From contig NZ_JBQHTK010000013.1 of assembly GCF_052065755.1 (NCBI RefSeq), positions 11,270 to 75,269 of the forward strand: DNA of 64,000 bases, in the 5' to 3' direction. Numbering within the stretch: the stretch's first letter is position 1; every line of letters starts with the position of its first letter. The notes under the pieces were generated by a model that was given only the letters and a program-made list of their open reading frames with translations, was not told where the DNA came from and made no database searches. Of the stretch, positions 52,369 to 61,243 are shown piece after piece. The DNA is from Allocoprococcus sp004560705 (GTDB lineage: Bacteria > Bacillota > Clostridia > Lachnospirales > Lachnospiraceae). A program made the translations under genes and the position numbers.

Positions 52369-53835
52369 TTAGAACATCTCTCTTTCCTCTTTTGTCACAA
52401 ACTTCTGATTCCGGCTTTTCGGTTTCTCTGGTATTGTCATTACAAGTTTTCCACTTGCAAGCAAAGGCTGTACATAATGCTGCATCACATAAAATACAGT
52501 ATTGATTCCCAGATAATCTGCAATTTCCCTGCGTGTTCTCGGAATTCTGCAAAATTCCAGCAACGTATCCGTTCCACCATTTTGCTCCTTTTCAGCATCG
52601 TTTTCCTCTGTCTGCTGTTTGTTGTAAAAAATAACTATAAATTCATTTCGTCGATTAATGAACACAGGAGCCGGTAAGCCTGCTGCCGCCATTTCCCGTC
52701 GAATAGTAGGGATACCCGAATAACGATTTTCTGTTTTCAAAAGAAATTCCGACATTGTCGCAAGCGCCGGATTGCGCAGATCAGGCCGGGATTTACCAAG
52801 ATCCTCAACAGTCATTCTTCCATACAATCCTCCCGGACTATGAATCTCCATGCGATCCGTAAAGAAATTAATCTGGATGGGGGTTCCTTCCGTGAAATGA
52901 CTGTAATCCCGATGGATCAATGCATTCAAAACTGCCTCACGAATCGCTTCAATAGGATATTCCGTCTTATCCATTCGTTCTCCGGTTCGGGGATCAATAA
53001 TTGTACGCACTCTCATATTTCGCTTGCAAAACGAAATAGCTTCGGAAAGCATCACCGGCAGAGTTCCCTCAATCCGTTTATTATCTGAAAATCTTGCAGA
53101 GTCCTGACTAACATCGCCAATCTCCTGCCCCGGAACAACAACCGCAGTAATTGCAAGCTGTGGAAAATATCCCTGCGGATACAGTCCAAAATTCAAAATT
53201 GCCGCCAACGTAGGAATCCCATCCCTCGTAATTGCCAGCATTTCATAAGCCTGTTCCATACTCAATTTGGAAAAACCCGGTCGTTCTTCTCTCATCCGCA
53301 AAAGGTACCCCTGAACCTTATCCTGATCCAGAAGTGACATTTTGGCCCTCTCGATCACTCTTTCATCATCGTGTAAATGCTTTCGAAATGCTTCATAAGT
53401 GTATATCTCATAATCTGTCATAGGAAGATCTGCATCTCCGACCCGAACATAGGAACCTTTGATTCGCCCTGCTCCGGAATAATAGCAAGGACGTTCCGTC
53501 AGATCCGCAGAAGGAATTTCAGCTGAACAAATGAATTCTCCATCCAACTCGGCCACTGTAAATACCGCCCTAACCGGAGGAATCATCTGATTACATTGCT
53601 CTGTTACCTTCTTTTGCAAATCCTGCAGGTCATACACACCAACACAGGCAAAATTTTTTGATTCATCCAGACCAAATAAAATAACTCCGCCTCCGTCCTG
53701 ATTGGAAAAACTGGATAATGTATCATAAAGTTTTTTAGGGCAGCCTCCATGTGCCGCTTTTACTTCTAACGTTTGAGTCTCAGCTTTTAGATGCATCGTT
53801 TGATTTGCTAATTCAATCAACTCTTCGCTTAACAT
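52369..53835 (-). CDS. AlbA_2 / Schlafen-domain ATP-binding transcriptional regulator
   Basis: This 488-residue protein has an N-terminal AlbA_2 domain (TLEVKAAHGGCPKKLYDTLSS with FSNQDGGGVILFGL, residues 22-56), a central helical region, the family's RIEGTLPVMLSEAISF and YPIEAIREAVLNALIHRDYS segments (an HATPase-like module near residue 300) and a C-terminal winged helix (RTRREIADYLGINTVFYVMQ). Such proteins act as autoregulatory DNA-binding factors, often beside MATE or ABC pumps. The gene is followed by a MATE pump with a one-base gap and preceded by a phased operator array. Confidence 0.86.
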   Translation of the reverse strand: MLSEELIELANQTMHLKAETQTLEVKAAHGGCPKKLYDTLSSFSNQDGGGVILFGLDESKNFACVGVYDLQDLQKKVTEQCNQMIPPVRAVFTVAELDGEFICSAEIPSADLTERPCYYSGAGRIKGSYVRVGDADLPMTDYEIYTYEAFRKHLHDDERVIERAKMSLLDQDKVQGYLLRMREERPGFSKLSMEQAYEMLAITRDGIPTLAAILNFGLYPQGYFPQLAITAVVVPGQEIGDVSQDSARFSDNKRIEGTLPVMLSEAISFCKRNMRVRTIIDPRTGERMDKTEYPIEAIREAVLNALIHRDYSHFTEGTPIQINFFTDRMEIHSPGGLYGRMTVEDLGKSRPDLRNPALATMSEFLLKTENRYSGIPTIRREMAAAGLPAPVFINRRNEFIVIFYNKQQTEENDAEKEQNGGTDTLLEFCRIPRTRREIADYLGINTVFYVMQHYVQPLLASGKLVMTIPEKPKSRNQKFVTKEEREMF

Positions 53836-53861
53836 TGTTTTTCACTCCCTTCATTAAACAA

Positions 53862-53925
53862 AGTATAACAAAATAAGCAAACAAATTCAATTGATTTTGT
53901 TTGCTCATTTTATTTTTTGTTTGCT
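53862..53925 (-). promoter_or_regulatory. promoter and phased operator array of the AlbA_2 regulator
   Basis: On the minus strand TTGAAT (53885-53890) and TATACT (53862-53867) are 17 bp apart. The 10-mer AGCAAACAAA occurs at 53876-53885 and, as its complement TTTGTTTGCT, at 53896-53905, 53916-53925 and 54008-54017. The first three are exactly 20 bp apart, about two helical turns, and overlap or flank the -35. The rest of 53926-54202 shows no gene I trust. Confidence 0.6.
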
Positions 53926-54202
53926 CATTTTGTATTAATATAAATACCATTACTAATATATGCATACTTCTTCAAAAATATGCAAAGTATCTCCTTTGCT
54001 CATCAATTTTGTTTGCTTAATCCAATTATTATTTCTTGACTTTTTCATTTCCGACCGATAAAATAACATAATGAAAACACAAATCAATATGGCGATAAAC
54101 GACACAAGTAGTGCTTTGCACGTAAATCTGATCACGGTACACTCCACTGATTTACTGCAAATGCAATACTTGTTTTTTTATGCCAAAAGGGAGGAAATTT
54201 TT

Positions 54203-54667
54203 ATGCCAAGAAACCAGTTTCAGCGAATGATTTTCGCATTACTCACAGTCATTGTCACCGTCCATGCCTATGTATTTTACAGCTTATATGTGGTAAATGG
54301 ATCTTATTTTTCATCAATAGAAGGGGCTGCCGGTGTTCTGGACGGCATCCGGCTGAATGGAGGAGTCATGATGCTCGGGCGCTTTTGTCCTATATGGGCA
54401 GTCATCTTAGTCGAGTTCTGTCTCGCTTATGCATTAGAATGCATAATGGGAAGTCCCTGCTCCTTCAAACTTGCCTGTAAGGTGTTTGACCCCGGAACTA
54501 CGCATCCTGTTCTGTTTGAGACGGCCATAATCTGTGCCACAGTCGGTCTGATGTGCCCGGCCATGAGCTTTCTGGCTGCGATTTTGTACTATCCATATTA
54601 TGCGGGCTTCCCTCCTTTCTACGGAATCATAATCAGAAGACTTCGGAACAACATTTCCCTCTTCTAG
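54203..54667 (+). pseudogene. DUF2798 membrane protein truncated at the C-terminus
   Basis: Starting at the ATG after AGGGAGG, the protein shows two DUF2798-like halves (MIFALLTVIVTVHAYVFYSL and FCLAYALECIMGSPCSFKL) to LYYPYYAGF near 54610. Relatives continue with a further hydrophobic helix pair; here the frame crosses into the tail of an oppositely oriented hicB remnant and ends FPPFYGIIIRRLRNNISLF. About 35 residues appear lost, so function is doubtful although most helices remain. Confidence 0.65.
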
Positions 54668-54828
54668 TTCATCGAGAACCCATCCGCTAGCTGCATCTGT
54701 GGCATTTTCAAATGCATCTTCTAAATTTTTTCCTTCCGTAACGCATCCAGGCAAATCCGGAAACTCTACAACATAGCCCCCGCTTCCATCCGAAAAGGAT
54801 AGAATACTGCTGGATAAATTAATTTCAT
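54614..54828 (-). pseudogene. hicB: hicB antitoxin remnant
   Basis: After AAGGAGGCAATC the ATG opens MKLIYPAVFYPF, then a missing base in a T run (near 54793-54796) throws the frame to R-M-E-A-G. In the other frame the HicB core is plain: VEFPDLPGCVTEGKNLEDAF, then NATDAASGWVLDELEEG and YDSV. Similarity stops at the junction with the DUF2798 gene near 54614, so the DNA-binding C-terminus is gone. It carries both a frameshift and a truncation. Confidence 0.75.
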
Positions 54829-54870
54829 TATGATTGCCTCCTTGATTGTATTAACATATATACATCTATA

Positions 54871-54957
54871 TTATGGACATTGCTGAAGTTGTATTCCAGC
54901 CTGTCTCATAATCGATTTAACTGTGTCGATATGTAAATCTCCACCATGCTCGGCACA
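54871..54957 (-). pseudogene. hicA: hicA toxin 3' remnant
   Basis: Just upstream of the hicB remnant the same strand encodes CAEHGGDLHIDTVKSIMRQA, then GIQLQQCP and a stop. This matches the end of HicA (conserved His and the K-S-I-x-R-Q-A-G-I helix). The front of the toxin, including its RNA-binding fold, is missing; the region runs directly into the tRNA-Leu terminator. Confidence 0.6.
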
Positions 54958-54958
54958 C

Positions 54959-54986
54959 AAAAAAAACCCCGAATTAACGAGGTTTT
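54959..54986 (-). terminator. terminator of the tRNA-Tyr/tRNA-Leu unit
   Basis: On the minus strand AAAACCTCG, TTAATT and CGGGGTTTTTTTT make a hairpin with a long T run, five bases beyond the tRNA-Leu 3' end. Confidence 0.8.
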
Positions 54987-54991
54987 CCGTG

Positions 54992-55077
54992 TGCCGCAGA
55001 CCGGAATCGAACCGGTACGGGTATCGCTACCCACGGGATTTTAAGTCCCGGGCGTCTGCCAGTTCCGCCACTGCGGC
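54992..55077 (-). tRNA. tRNA-Leu (anticodon TAA)
   Basis: The 86-nt class II tRNA has acceptor GCCGCAG/CTGCGGC, long variable arm GTGGGTAGCGATACCC, anticodon loop CTTAAAA (TAA) and T loop GGTTCGATTCC. It lies 70 bp after tRNA-Tyr on the same strand and shares its terminator. Confidence 0.96.
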
Positions 55078-55147
55078 AAGAGGTGTTTAAGCGGCTTAAA
55101 TCAAAAAGCATACGTGCTCTGCACTGTCTCTTTCAGCCATACACCAA

Positions 55148-55229
55148 TGGGCGGAGGTGGATTCGAACCACCGAAGCATATTGCAGCAGATTTACAGTCT
55201 GTCCCCTTTGGCCACTCGGGAATCCACCC
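55148..55229 (-). tRNA. tRNA-Tyr (anticodon GTA)
   Basis: The 82-nt class II tRNA has acceptor GGGTGGA/TCCGCCC (one G-T pair), anticodon loop CTGTAAA (GTA), a variable arm and T loop GGTTCGAATCC. Confidence 0.95.
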
Positions 55230-55308
55230 ATCAAATGTCTCTCGACAATACTTACTTATACCATATTTTCCCGAAAAATGCAAGAAAAATGTGGACATTC
55301 CAGCGTTT

Positions 55309-56283
55309 TTACACGCTGAATGCCCACATCCCTTTCATCTGATCAAGCAACCTTTTCGCATCCCATTTTTTACGGCTGTTGATTCGGCTGTTTGGATCAT
55401 TCACAATGATCTTTCCATCGTCCGTCACTCCTGTCAGCACAATAAAATGCCCCTGCTCTGTGAAATCCCCGGGGCCCATGCTGCAGATGATCGGATGGCC
55501 TGCGCGCAATTCGCTCTGTACACCTTCGACCGTCCATTTGGTAATCTGCCAGGAGTGTACCCCCAGCCGGGATGCTCCGTCCATCATCAAGGCCCAGTCC
55601 GTAACATCATTTGTACAATATCCCCACTCCATACTCAAGTCGGCAACCTTTTTCGGAGTGGCACTTCCGTCTCCGGTGAGTCCTGTCACGACCATGGCAA
55701 GGCAAGTCGGACCACATCCGTTGACTGCGATCGTACCACTTCCGTATGACGCATATCCCCATGTCTGGTCCCACTGATAGTAAAGCGGAATATTGTTACG
55801 GAGCTGATATTCACTTAAATCAACCGATGCCGGAACTGCTTCATTGAGCGCATCAGACCCTTTTGCCATGTACTCCGGATAATCCACGACCCAGTCCACT
55901 GCCTCTTTATGCTTTGTGAAATATTCAATCAGCCAGTCCGGGTAGGAATCTCTGTCCAGCAGAATTTTCTCCACCTGAGGATATCTCGCATACAGCTCCC
56001 GGAGCTGTGCTCCATATTTGTCAGAAGTCAGTACTTGCTCGATCCGCCTTTCCCGCTCCTCTTCGGCGTCCTTTCTCGCCTGCTCGGCTTTCTCAACTGC
56101 CTCCTGTTTTTCTTTCTCGATCCGCGCAGCCTCCTTTGTTTTTTTCATTCTGCCCATTCCAAGGAGCAGCAAAAGAACAACTGCAATTCCAAGTACCAGA
56201 ATAGCTATCTTTCTGTATTTTAGAAGTTTTTTTCTTTCTTTTATTCCATTTAACTGTGTTCTATCAAAGCGAAAATCTATCAT
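55309..56283 (-). CDS. membrane-anchored C39-like peptidase
   Basis: This 324-residue protein has an N-terminal cytoplasmic tail, one membrane helix (about residues 27-43), a charged coiled coil (KEKQEAVEKAEQARKDAEEE) and an extracellular C39_2 papain-like domain. The catalytic Cys is in AVNGCGPTCLAM near 190, His in GHFIVLTGV near 284 and Asp/Asn in IIVNDPNS near 297. It is a paralog of the protein at 58402-59205. Together they flank asnB. Substrates may be wall-linked peptides or bacteriocin-like leaders. Confidence 0.85.
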   Translation of the reverse strand: MIDFRFDRTQLNGIKERKKLLKYRKIAILVLGIAVVLLLLLGMGRMKKTKEAARIEKEKQEAVEKAEQARKDAEEERERRIEQVLTSDKYGAQLRELYARYPQVEKILLDRDSYPDWLIEYFTKHKEAVDWVVDYPEYMAKGSDALNEAVPASVDLSEYQLRNNIPLYYQWDQTWGYASYGSGTIAVNGCGPTCLAMVVTGLTGDGSATPKKVADLSMEWGYCTNDVTDWALMMDGASRLGVHSWQITKWTVEGVQSELRAGHPIICSMGPGDFTEQGHFIVLTGVTDDGKIIVNDPNSRINSRKKWDAKRLLDQMKGMWAFSV

Positions 56284-56502
56284 CGATATGGTTCCTTCCT
56301 GATTTGTACTAATACTTTAGCACATTTTTTCTACAGAAAACACCATTTTACGACAAATTACAAAAATTTCACATTTTCTTAAGTTTATGCAGTTCAGTGA
56401 GTTTTCCTAACTTTACACTGTCAATTTTATACCAGCTATGTTATAGTTATAATGATGCAAAGCATCAGAAACAACCACTTTTCGGAAAGGATGTGTAAAA
56501 AT

Positions 56503-58338
56503 ATGTGCGGATTTGCAGGCTATTACGGCACTGGCGATTTCAATAGAGAAGAAGTAATCGATAAGATGGGCGAGCTGATCGCGCACCGCGGCCCGGACAG
56601 CAAGGGCAGTTTTGTAGATGATTATGCAGCACTTGGTTTCCGTCGTTTAAGTATCATTGACCTGGAGGGCGGCACACAGCCGATTCACAGCGCAGATGGA
56701 AAGCATGTCATTATATTTAACGGTGAGATTTACAATTATCAGGAGATCCGCAAGGATTTGATCGAGAAGCACGGATGTACGTTCCAGACCAATTCCGACA
56801 CCGAAGTCATTCTCCAGACTTACAAGACCTACGGCGAGAAGACCGCTTCCATGCTCCGCGGCATGTTCGCCTTCGTAATTTATGACAAGGAAAATCACAC
56901 CATGTACGGCGCAAGAGATTATTTCGGAATCAAACCGTTCTATTATGCAAAAATGAACGGAAGTCTGCTTTTTGGTTCTGAGATCAAATCTTTCCTTGCC
57001 CACCCGCATTTTCATAAAGAAGTCAATAAAGAAGCACTGAAAATGTACCTGACCTTCCAGTACAACCCACTTCTTGAGACCATGTTCAAGGATGTATACA
57101 AACTGGAGCCGGGAACCTATTTTACCTACGACGGCAAGGACTTTAAGACAACCAAATATTTCGACCCGACCTACGAGAAGCAGGACAGAAGCTTCGATGA
57201 GACTGTCAAACTGATTGGCGAGACCATTCAGGAATCGGTTGATTACCATCAGATCAGTGATGTAGAAGTTGGTTCCTTCCTGTCAGGCGGTGTGGATTCC
57301 AGCTACATTGCTTCCACCGTTAAACCGATGAAGACTTACTCCGTTGGATTTGAAGTGGGCGGCTTCGACGAGACCACCTACTCCAAGGATCTCTGCGACA
57401 TCCTTCATATGTCCAATGCCAAGAAAGAGATTTCTTCCGACGAATTCTTCGATGCCCTGCCGGAAGTACAGTACCACTCCGATGAACCGCATGCGAACCT
57501 GTCAGCCGTACCGCTTTACTATCTGTCTGAGCTGGCTGCAAAGGATGTCAAGGTTGTCCTGAGTGGGGAAGGTGCCGATGAGATGTTCGGCGGCTACGAT
57601 ACGTATAAACCAAGTAAATCCGGTGACTTCTACCGCAAGGTAGTTCCGGCTTCAATCCGTAAGAAGCTCGGCGACTGGGCTGCAAGCAAACCAAATCACC
57701 GCGGTCTGAATTTCCTGAAGAGAAATGCAACTTCTGTAGAAGATTCCTATATCGGACAGGCATTTATCATGGACAACGAAGAGGCAAATGAAGTGCTGGC
57801 TCCGAAATATAAATCTGACTTAAGATATCAGGATGTGACCAAACCTTATTTTGACCAGGTAAAAGACCAGGATGATTTCCATAAAAAACTTTTCCTGGAC
57901 ATGCACCTGTGGCTGCCGCATGACATACTTCTGAAAGCAGACAAAATGACCATGGCTCATTCTTTGGAACTTCGCGTTCCGTATCTGGACAAAGAAGTGT
58001 GGAAACTCGCCCGCAGTATCGACACCAAATACTGTGTTGAAGGAGAAGAGACGAAGAAAGCATTCCGTACCTCCGCTCTTTCCCACATCCCGATGGACTG
58101 GGCACAGCGCAAAAAACTCGGTTTCCTCGTACCGTTCCGCGTATGGCTCCGCGAGGATAAATACTACAACCGCGTGAAAGAAATGTTCCAGAAGGATTTT
58201 GTTTCTGAATTCTTCGACAGAAATATTCTGATGAAATGGCTGGAAGACCATAAGAACAAAGTAGGAAACTACCACAGAAAAATTTACACCGTTTACTCTT
58301 TCTTATTATGGTATGAACAGTATTTCGTACTGAGATAA
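56503..58338 (+). CDS. asnB: asparagine synthetase (glutamine-hydrolysing)
   Basis: This 611-residue enzyme forms asparagine from aspartate, glutamine and ATP. The start at 56503 gives the obligatory N-terminal nucleophile Cys (MCGFAGYYG); longer starts would bury it. The glutaminase half shows LIAHRGPDS near residue 31 and LGFRRLSIID near 52, the synthetase half the PP-loop SFLSGGVDSSYI near 265 and VVLSGEGADEMFGGYD near 354. GGAAAGG precedes it. It runs convergent with a C39-like peptidase gene. Confidence 0.95.
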   Translation: MCGFAGYYGTGDFNREEVIDKMGELIAHRGPDSKGSFVDDYAALGFRRLSIIDLEGGTQPIHSADGKHVIIFNGEIYNYQEIRKDLIEKHGCTFQTNSDTEVILQTYKTYGEKTASMLRGMFAFVIYDKENHTMYGARDYFGIKPFYYAKMNGSLLFGSEIKSFLAHPHFHKEVNKEALKMYLTFQYNPLLETMFKDVYKLEPGTYFTYDGKDFKTTKYFDPTYEKQDRSFDETVKLIGETIQESVDYHQISDVEVGSFLSGGVDSSYIASTVKPMKTYSVGFEVGGFDETTYSKDLCDILHMSNAKKEISSDEFFDALPEVQYHSDEPHANLSAVPLYYLSELAAKDVKVVLSGEGADEMFGGYDTYKPSKSGDFYRKVVPASIRKKLGDWAASKPNHRGLNFLKRNATSVEDSYIGQAFIMDNEEANEVLAPKYKSDLRYQDVTKPYFDQVKDQDDFHKKLFLDMHLWLPHDILLKADKMTMAHSLELRVPYLDKEVWKLARSIDTKYCVEGEETKKAFRTSALSHIPMDWAQRKKLGFLVPFRVWLREDKYYNRVKEMFQKDFVSEFFDRNILMKWLEDHKNKVGNYHRKIYTVYSFLLWYEQYFVLR

Positions 58339-58353
58339 ATACTTAAATGACAA

Positions 58354-58399
58354 AAACCTCTTTACACCATAGTATCTTCACTCTGGTGTAAAGAGGTTT
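58354..58399. terminator. bidirectional terminator after asnB
   Basis: AAACCTCTTTACACC and GGTGTAAAGAGGTTT form a perfect 15-bp stem with a 16-base loop, flanked by A and T tracts on both strands, between the convergent asnB and C39-like genes. Confidence 0.88.
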
Positions 58400-58401
58400 C
58401 T

Positions 58402-59205
58402 TTAATTACTATAGCTCCACAGATTTCGGATCTGTCCCATGACCCGCTCCGGATCCCATGCTTTACTGCTGTTCTTTTTACTGTTCGGATCTTTGATGAT
58501 AAAATTCCCCTTATCGTCCACACCTGTCAGAACAATAAAATGGCCGCCGTTCGTGAAATCTCCGGAACCTACAATACAAATAATCGGATGCCCCGCTTCC
58601 AGCTCTGACCGGATACTCGTCTCACTGAGCGAGATTTCCGAGGCCGAAAGCCCCAATTCTCCCGCAATATCGGTCATAATACTCCAGGAAGAGCCGCTGC
58701 CCGCCACATAATATCCTTTCTGATCCGCCTTTTTAGCCACCGCCAACGGATTCCAGTCCGCATTTCCTGTAAGACCACAATAGACCATGGACAAACAAGT
58801 CGGGCCACACCCGGTTACAGCCATAAAATCATCACCATAAATCTGATATCCCCACCGTTCATCCCACTGCAGGAACAGCGGTATTTCTCCTTCCTTCACT
58901 TCCCCCGACACATCAATTTCATCCTGACGATCCTTATTCTTCGGATAATCCCTGACAAACTGCTTCGTCTCCGGATTCCGCTCCGCCAATGCCAACAGGC
59001 TCTCCGGATACTCGCCGCTATCTCGCATTTTCTCTATAGAATACCGGTTATACCACAAAACTCCTATAAAAAATACAATCAATAATAATGCCACCGCCAA
59101 AATCCTTTTCAGAATTCCCAGCCGCCTTTTTCTTTTCAATAGTCTGAGCCTCGTTCGTCTTCTCTGTTCCTGCAATTTCCAGACCTCCTCGTTTGTTTCC
59201 TCCAT
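58402..59205 (-). CDS. membrane-anchored C39-like peptidase (paralog)
   Basis: This 267-residue protein has a basic N-terminal tail, one membrane helix (about residues 34-51) and a C39_2 domain with Cys in AVTGCGPTCLSM near 133, His in GHFIVLTGVDD near 227 and Asp in IIKDPNSKKNS near 240. It is about 57 residues shorter than the protein at 55309-56283 because it lacks the coiled-coil stalk. Duplication in place with asnB between them suggests a local gene family. Confidence 0.85.
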   Translation of the reverse strand: MEETNEEVWKLQEQRRRTRLRLLKRKRRLGILKRILAVALLLIVFFIGVLWYNRYSIEKMRDSGEYPESLLALAERNPETKQFVRDYPKNKDRQDEIDVSGEVKEGEIPLFLQWDERWGYQIYGDDFMAVTGCGPTCLSMVYCGLTGNADWNPLAVAKKADQKGYYVAGSGSSWSIMTDIAGELGLSASEISLSETSIRSELEAGHPIICIVGSGDFTNGGHFIVLTGVDDKGNFIIKDPNSKKNSSKAWDPERVMGQIRNLWSYSN

Positions 59206-59265
59206 AGTAACAAAACGTTTTGAAGACTTTCTTGCCCTATTCTTAATTATTTCCTATTTTGTAAT

Positions 59266-59399
59266 TGTTCAGAGCCAAGCAGATTTGTCAAAAAAGGGCG
59301 ATGAATGCTTGCATTCGTGAGCACTTTTTTGTACAAATCTATTTGGCGGATACGCCACACTGAGGAAACACGAAGTGTTTTCGAGGTTGGCTCTGAACA
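59266..59399. repeat. 134-bp structured repeat with perfect 13-bp terminal inverted repeats
   Basis: TGTTCAGAGCCAA and TTGGCTCTGAACA bound the element. Inside, AGATTTGT/ACAAATCT encloses GAATGC-TT-GCATTC, and then TGGCG/CGCCA and AAACAC/GTGTTT hairpins follow, a multi-branched layout. Related sequence occurs at 372-414 and the same loop motif at 31457-31657. It occupies an otherwise empty gap. Confidence 0.65.
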
Positions 59400-59466
59400 G
59401 TTACCCTATTTTTCAAAATGCAAAAAGCGGCATGAACCTCTTTATTCACACCGCCCATTAATATCC

Positions 59467-59994
59467 TCATTTATTCAATTCTACACAGATCAGATCCTCA
59501 TAGGGATTCGTCCGCGCAAGCGCGATTTTCACAATCTCACCGGAAAACACACCAAACTGCTCCTGCATCACCCGGAACACCGCCATCATTTCTTCTTTTT
59601 CCAGCTTTTTGGCAATCGTCGTATGCGGCATCCACTGAAACGGCCTATACATCGGACTGATCCGCGTCTCCTCAATCCCCGCCATGCCTTCATATATTTT
59701 CACAGACAAATCCTGCAGATACGCATTCAGCACCGGCGCCAGATAGATAACTCCCGGGAAAAATGCTCCCGCCGATGCCCACATGAGTGTGCCGCTCTTC
59801 ATACCTTCGGCCACACACTTCAGCATCTCTGCCGCTTCTGCTTCCCGTCTGGTCTCAAATGCAGAAATCGTAATATGCGGCGGAACCTTCGCGTCGATCA
59901 TATACGTATTTCCGCTCCTTTTTGCGGCCTGTTCCATCAAATTCCGGATTCTCTGATCCGTTTTTTCATCAAAATAAACCGATATCAGATACAT
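59467..59994 (-). CDS. 2'-5' RNA ligase / cyclic phosphodiesterase family protein
   Basis: This 175-residue 2H-phosphoesterase-like protein has two H-x-T/S motifs: VPPHITISAF near residue 40 and WMPHTTIAKKL near 128. The family includes LigT (2'-5' RNA ligation) and cyclic phosphodiesterases acting on RNA ends; the physiological substrate is unknown. It is transcribed alone between a repeat element and the AEC transporter gene. Confidence 0.82.
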   Translation of the reverse strand: MYLISVYFDEKTDQRIRNLMEQAAKRSGNTYMIDAKVPPHITISAFETRREAEAAEMLKCVAEGMKSGTLMWASAGAFFPGVIYLAPVLNAYLQDLSVKIYEGMAGIEETRISPMYRPFQWMPHTTIAKKLEKEEMMAVFRVMQEQFGVFSGEIVKIALARTNPYEDLICVELNK

Positions 59995-60019
59995 TTCCCA
60001 CCTCTGGTTATTTCAAAAC

Positions 60020-60072
60020 CAACACACTACCAACACACTCGTGCACAAGATCAACGCACTCGTGTACTAAAT
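60020..60072. repeat. 21-bp tandem repeat between LigT-like and AEC genes
   Basis: CAACACACTCGTGCACAAGAT is repeated as CAACGCACTCGTGTACTAAAT, with an 11-base partial unit before. It ends in the AEC stop codon region. Confidence 0.55.
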
Positions 60073-61011
60073 CAATGACAGTGTTCGCAAAATATAAAGC
60101 CACATAGTCAGTGTAAATGCACTGAACATCGTGGTAAGCATGACCACACTGGAAGATACGATGCCCTCATGCCCCATATTTTTCGCCATAACATAACTGC
60201 TGACCGTGGTTGCCGAACCAAGCATAACCAGAATCGCCACCAGCTCTTCATTCCTGAATCCAAGCCCGATTGCAATCGGCAGGAAAATAGCTGCCAGTCC
60301 GACCAGCTTGATAAATGCCGCCATCGCCGAAGGCCTGATTTTCCCAAATGCCTTCTTAAAGTCAAAGGTCGCTCCCATGGCCATAAGCCCCATCGGCGAA
60401 GCCACCGCTCCAAGATTAGAAACCGTCTTTTCCATAATGTGCGGCATCGGAATCCTAAGCGCCGACCATAAAAGTCCGGCTGCTATACCAATGATGATCG
60501 GATTTGTCACAATCCCTTTGAGCGTCTTTTTAATCACCTCACCATCCAGTCCTTTTCTCTCCGGCTGAAAAAAAGACAGCACCACGACCGCCATAATATT
60601 ATAAAGTGGTACACTTCCGATGATCATAAGCGGTGCCATGCCCGCATTCCCATAAATATTCTGGATAAATGCAATTCCAAGAAGCGCCGCGCTGCTCCGA
60701 TAGGACGCCTGGATAAATTCTCCCTGGATACATTTGTCCTTCCACAAACAGGAGACTGCTGCCGCAATCGCAATACTAAGCACCGTCGCCCCAAAACAGA
60801 AAAGCACAAACTTAACATTCCACACTTTTTCAAAATCTACCGTCGCAAGATCCTCAAACACCAGCACCGGGAGCGGAACCATGAACACGAATTTGTTCAT
60901 CTTCGAGGCAAACTGCTCGTCGATCCACCCGATCCTGCGAAATAAAAGTCCCAGAAGCATCATAAGAAATACCGGGACCGTTGCATTTAAACTAAATATC
61001 AGATTCTCCAT
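60067..61011 (-). CDS. AEC family transporter (auxin efflux carrier superfamily)
   Basis: This 314-residue membrane protein has ten hydrophobic helices in two five-helix halves. The second half contains NLGAVASPMGLMAMGATFD, the usual central motif of bacterial AEC proteins, which move malate, lactate-like or other carboxylates. The start has no strong site (GTGAAGG). No neighbouring enzyme indicates the substrate. Confidence 0.85.
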   Translation of the reverse strand: MENLIFSLNATVPVFLMMLLGLLFRRIGWIDEQFASKMNKFVFMVPLPVLVFEDLATVDFEKVWNVKFVLFCFGATVLSIAIAAAVSCLWKDKCIQGEFIQASYRSSAALLGIAFIQNIYGNAGMAPLMIIGSVPLYNIMAVVVLSFFQPERKGLDGEVIKKTLKGIVTNPIIIGIAAGLLWSALRIPMPHIMEKTVSNLGAVASPMGLMAMGATFDFKKAFGKIRPSAMAAFIKLVGLAAIFLPIAIGLGFRNEELVAILVMLGSATTVSSYVMAKNMGHEGIVSSSVVMLTTMFSAFTLTMWLYILRTLSLI

Positions 61012-61168
61012 CCTTCACTTCATTCCTTTTTTGTTTATTGTCATCTACTGGACTTTATTTTGCACCTTTTTATCAGTACTGTCAAGAATTGGCGGGTTTA
61101 AGCGTATGAGAATTTTGTAAATAATCATTGAGATTTTCTCATAGATATATTATAATAGAACCATTATC

Positions 61169-61243
61169 GGGGTATGGCTCAGTTTGGTTAGAGCGCGCGG
61201 CTGGGGGCCGCGAGGTCGCAGGTTCGAATCCTGTTACCCCGAT
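61169..61243 (+). tRNA. tRNA-Pro (anticodon GGG)
   Basis: The 75-nt cloverleaf has acceptor CGGGGTA/TACCCCG, D arm GCTCAGTTTGGTTAGAGC, anticodon loop CTGGGGG (GGG) and T arm AGGTTCGAATCCT. It marks the left edge of a small AT-rich accessory cluster. Confidence 0.94.

Noticed and set aside
53953..54147. Minus-strand frame of 64 codons with one hydrophobic helix
   Set aside because: GTG start with a weak site, no family recognised, and it overlaps the operator array region; it could be a real small membrane protein but support is too thin.
59266..59399. CRISPR or riboswitch reading of the structured repeats
   Set aside because: No regularly spaced direct repeats with unique spacers and no match to a riboswitch consensus that I know.
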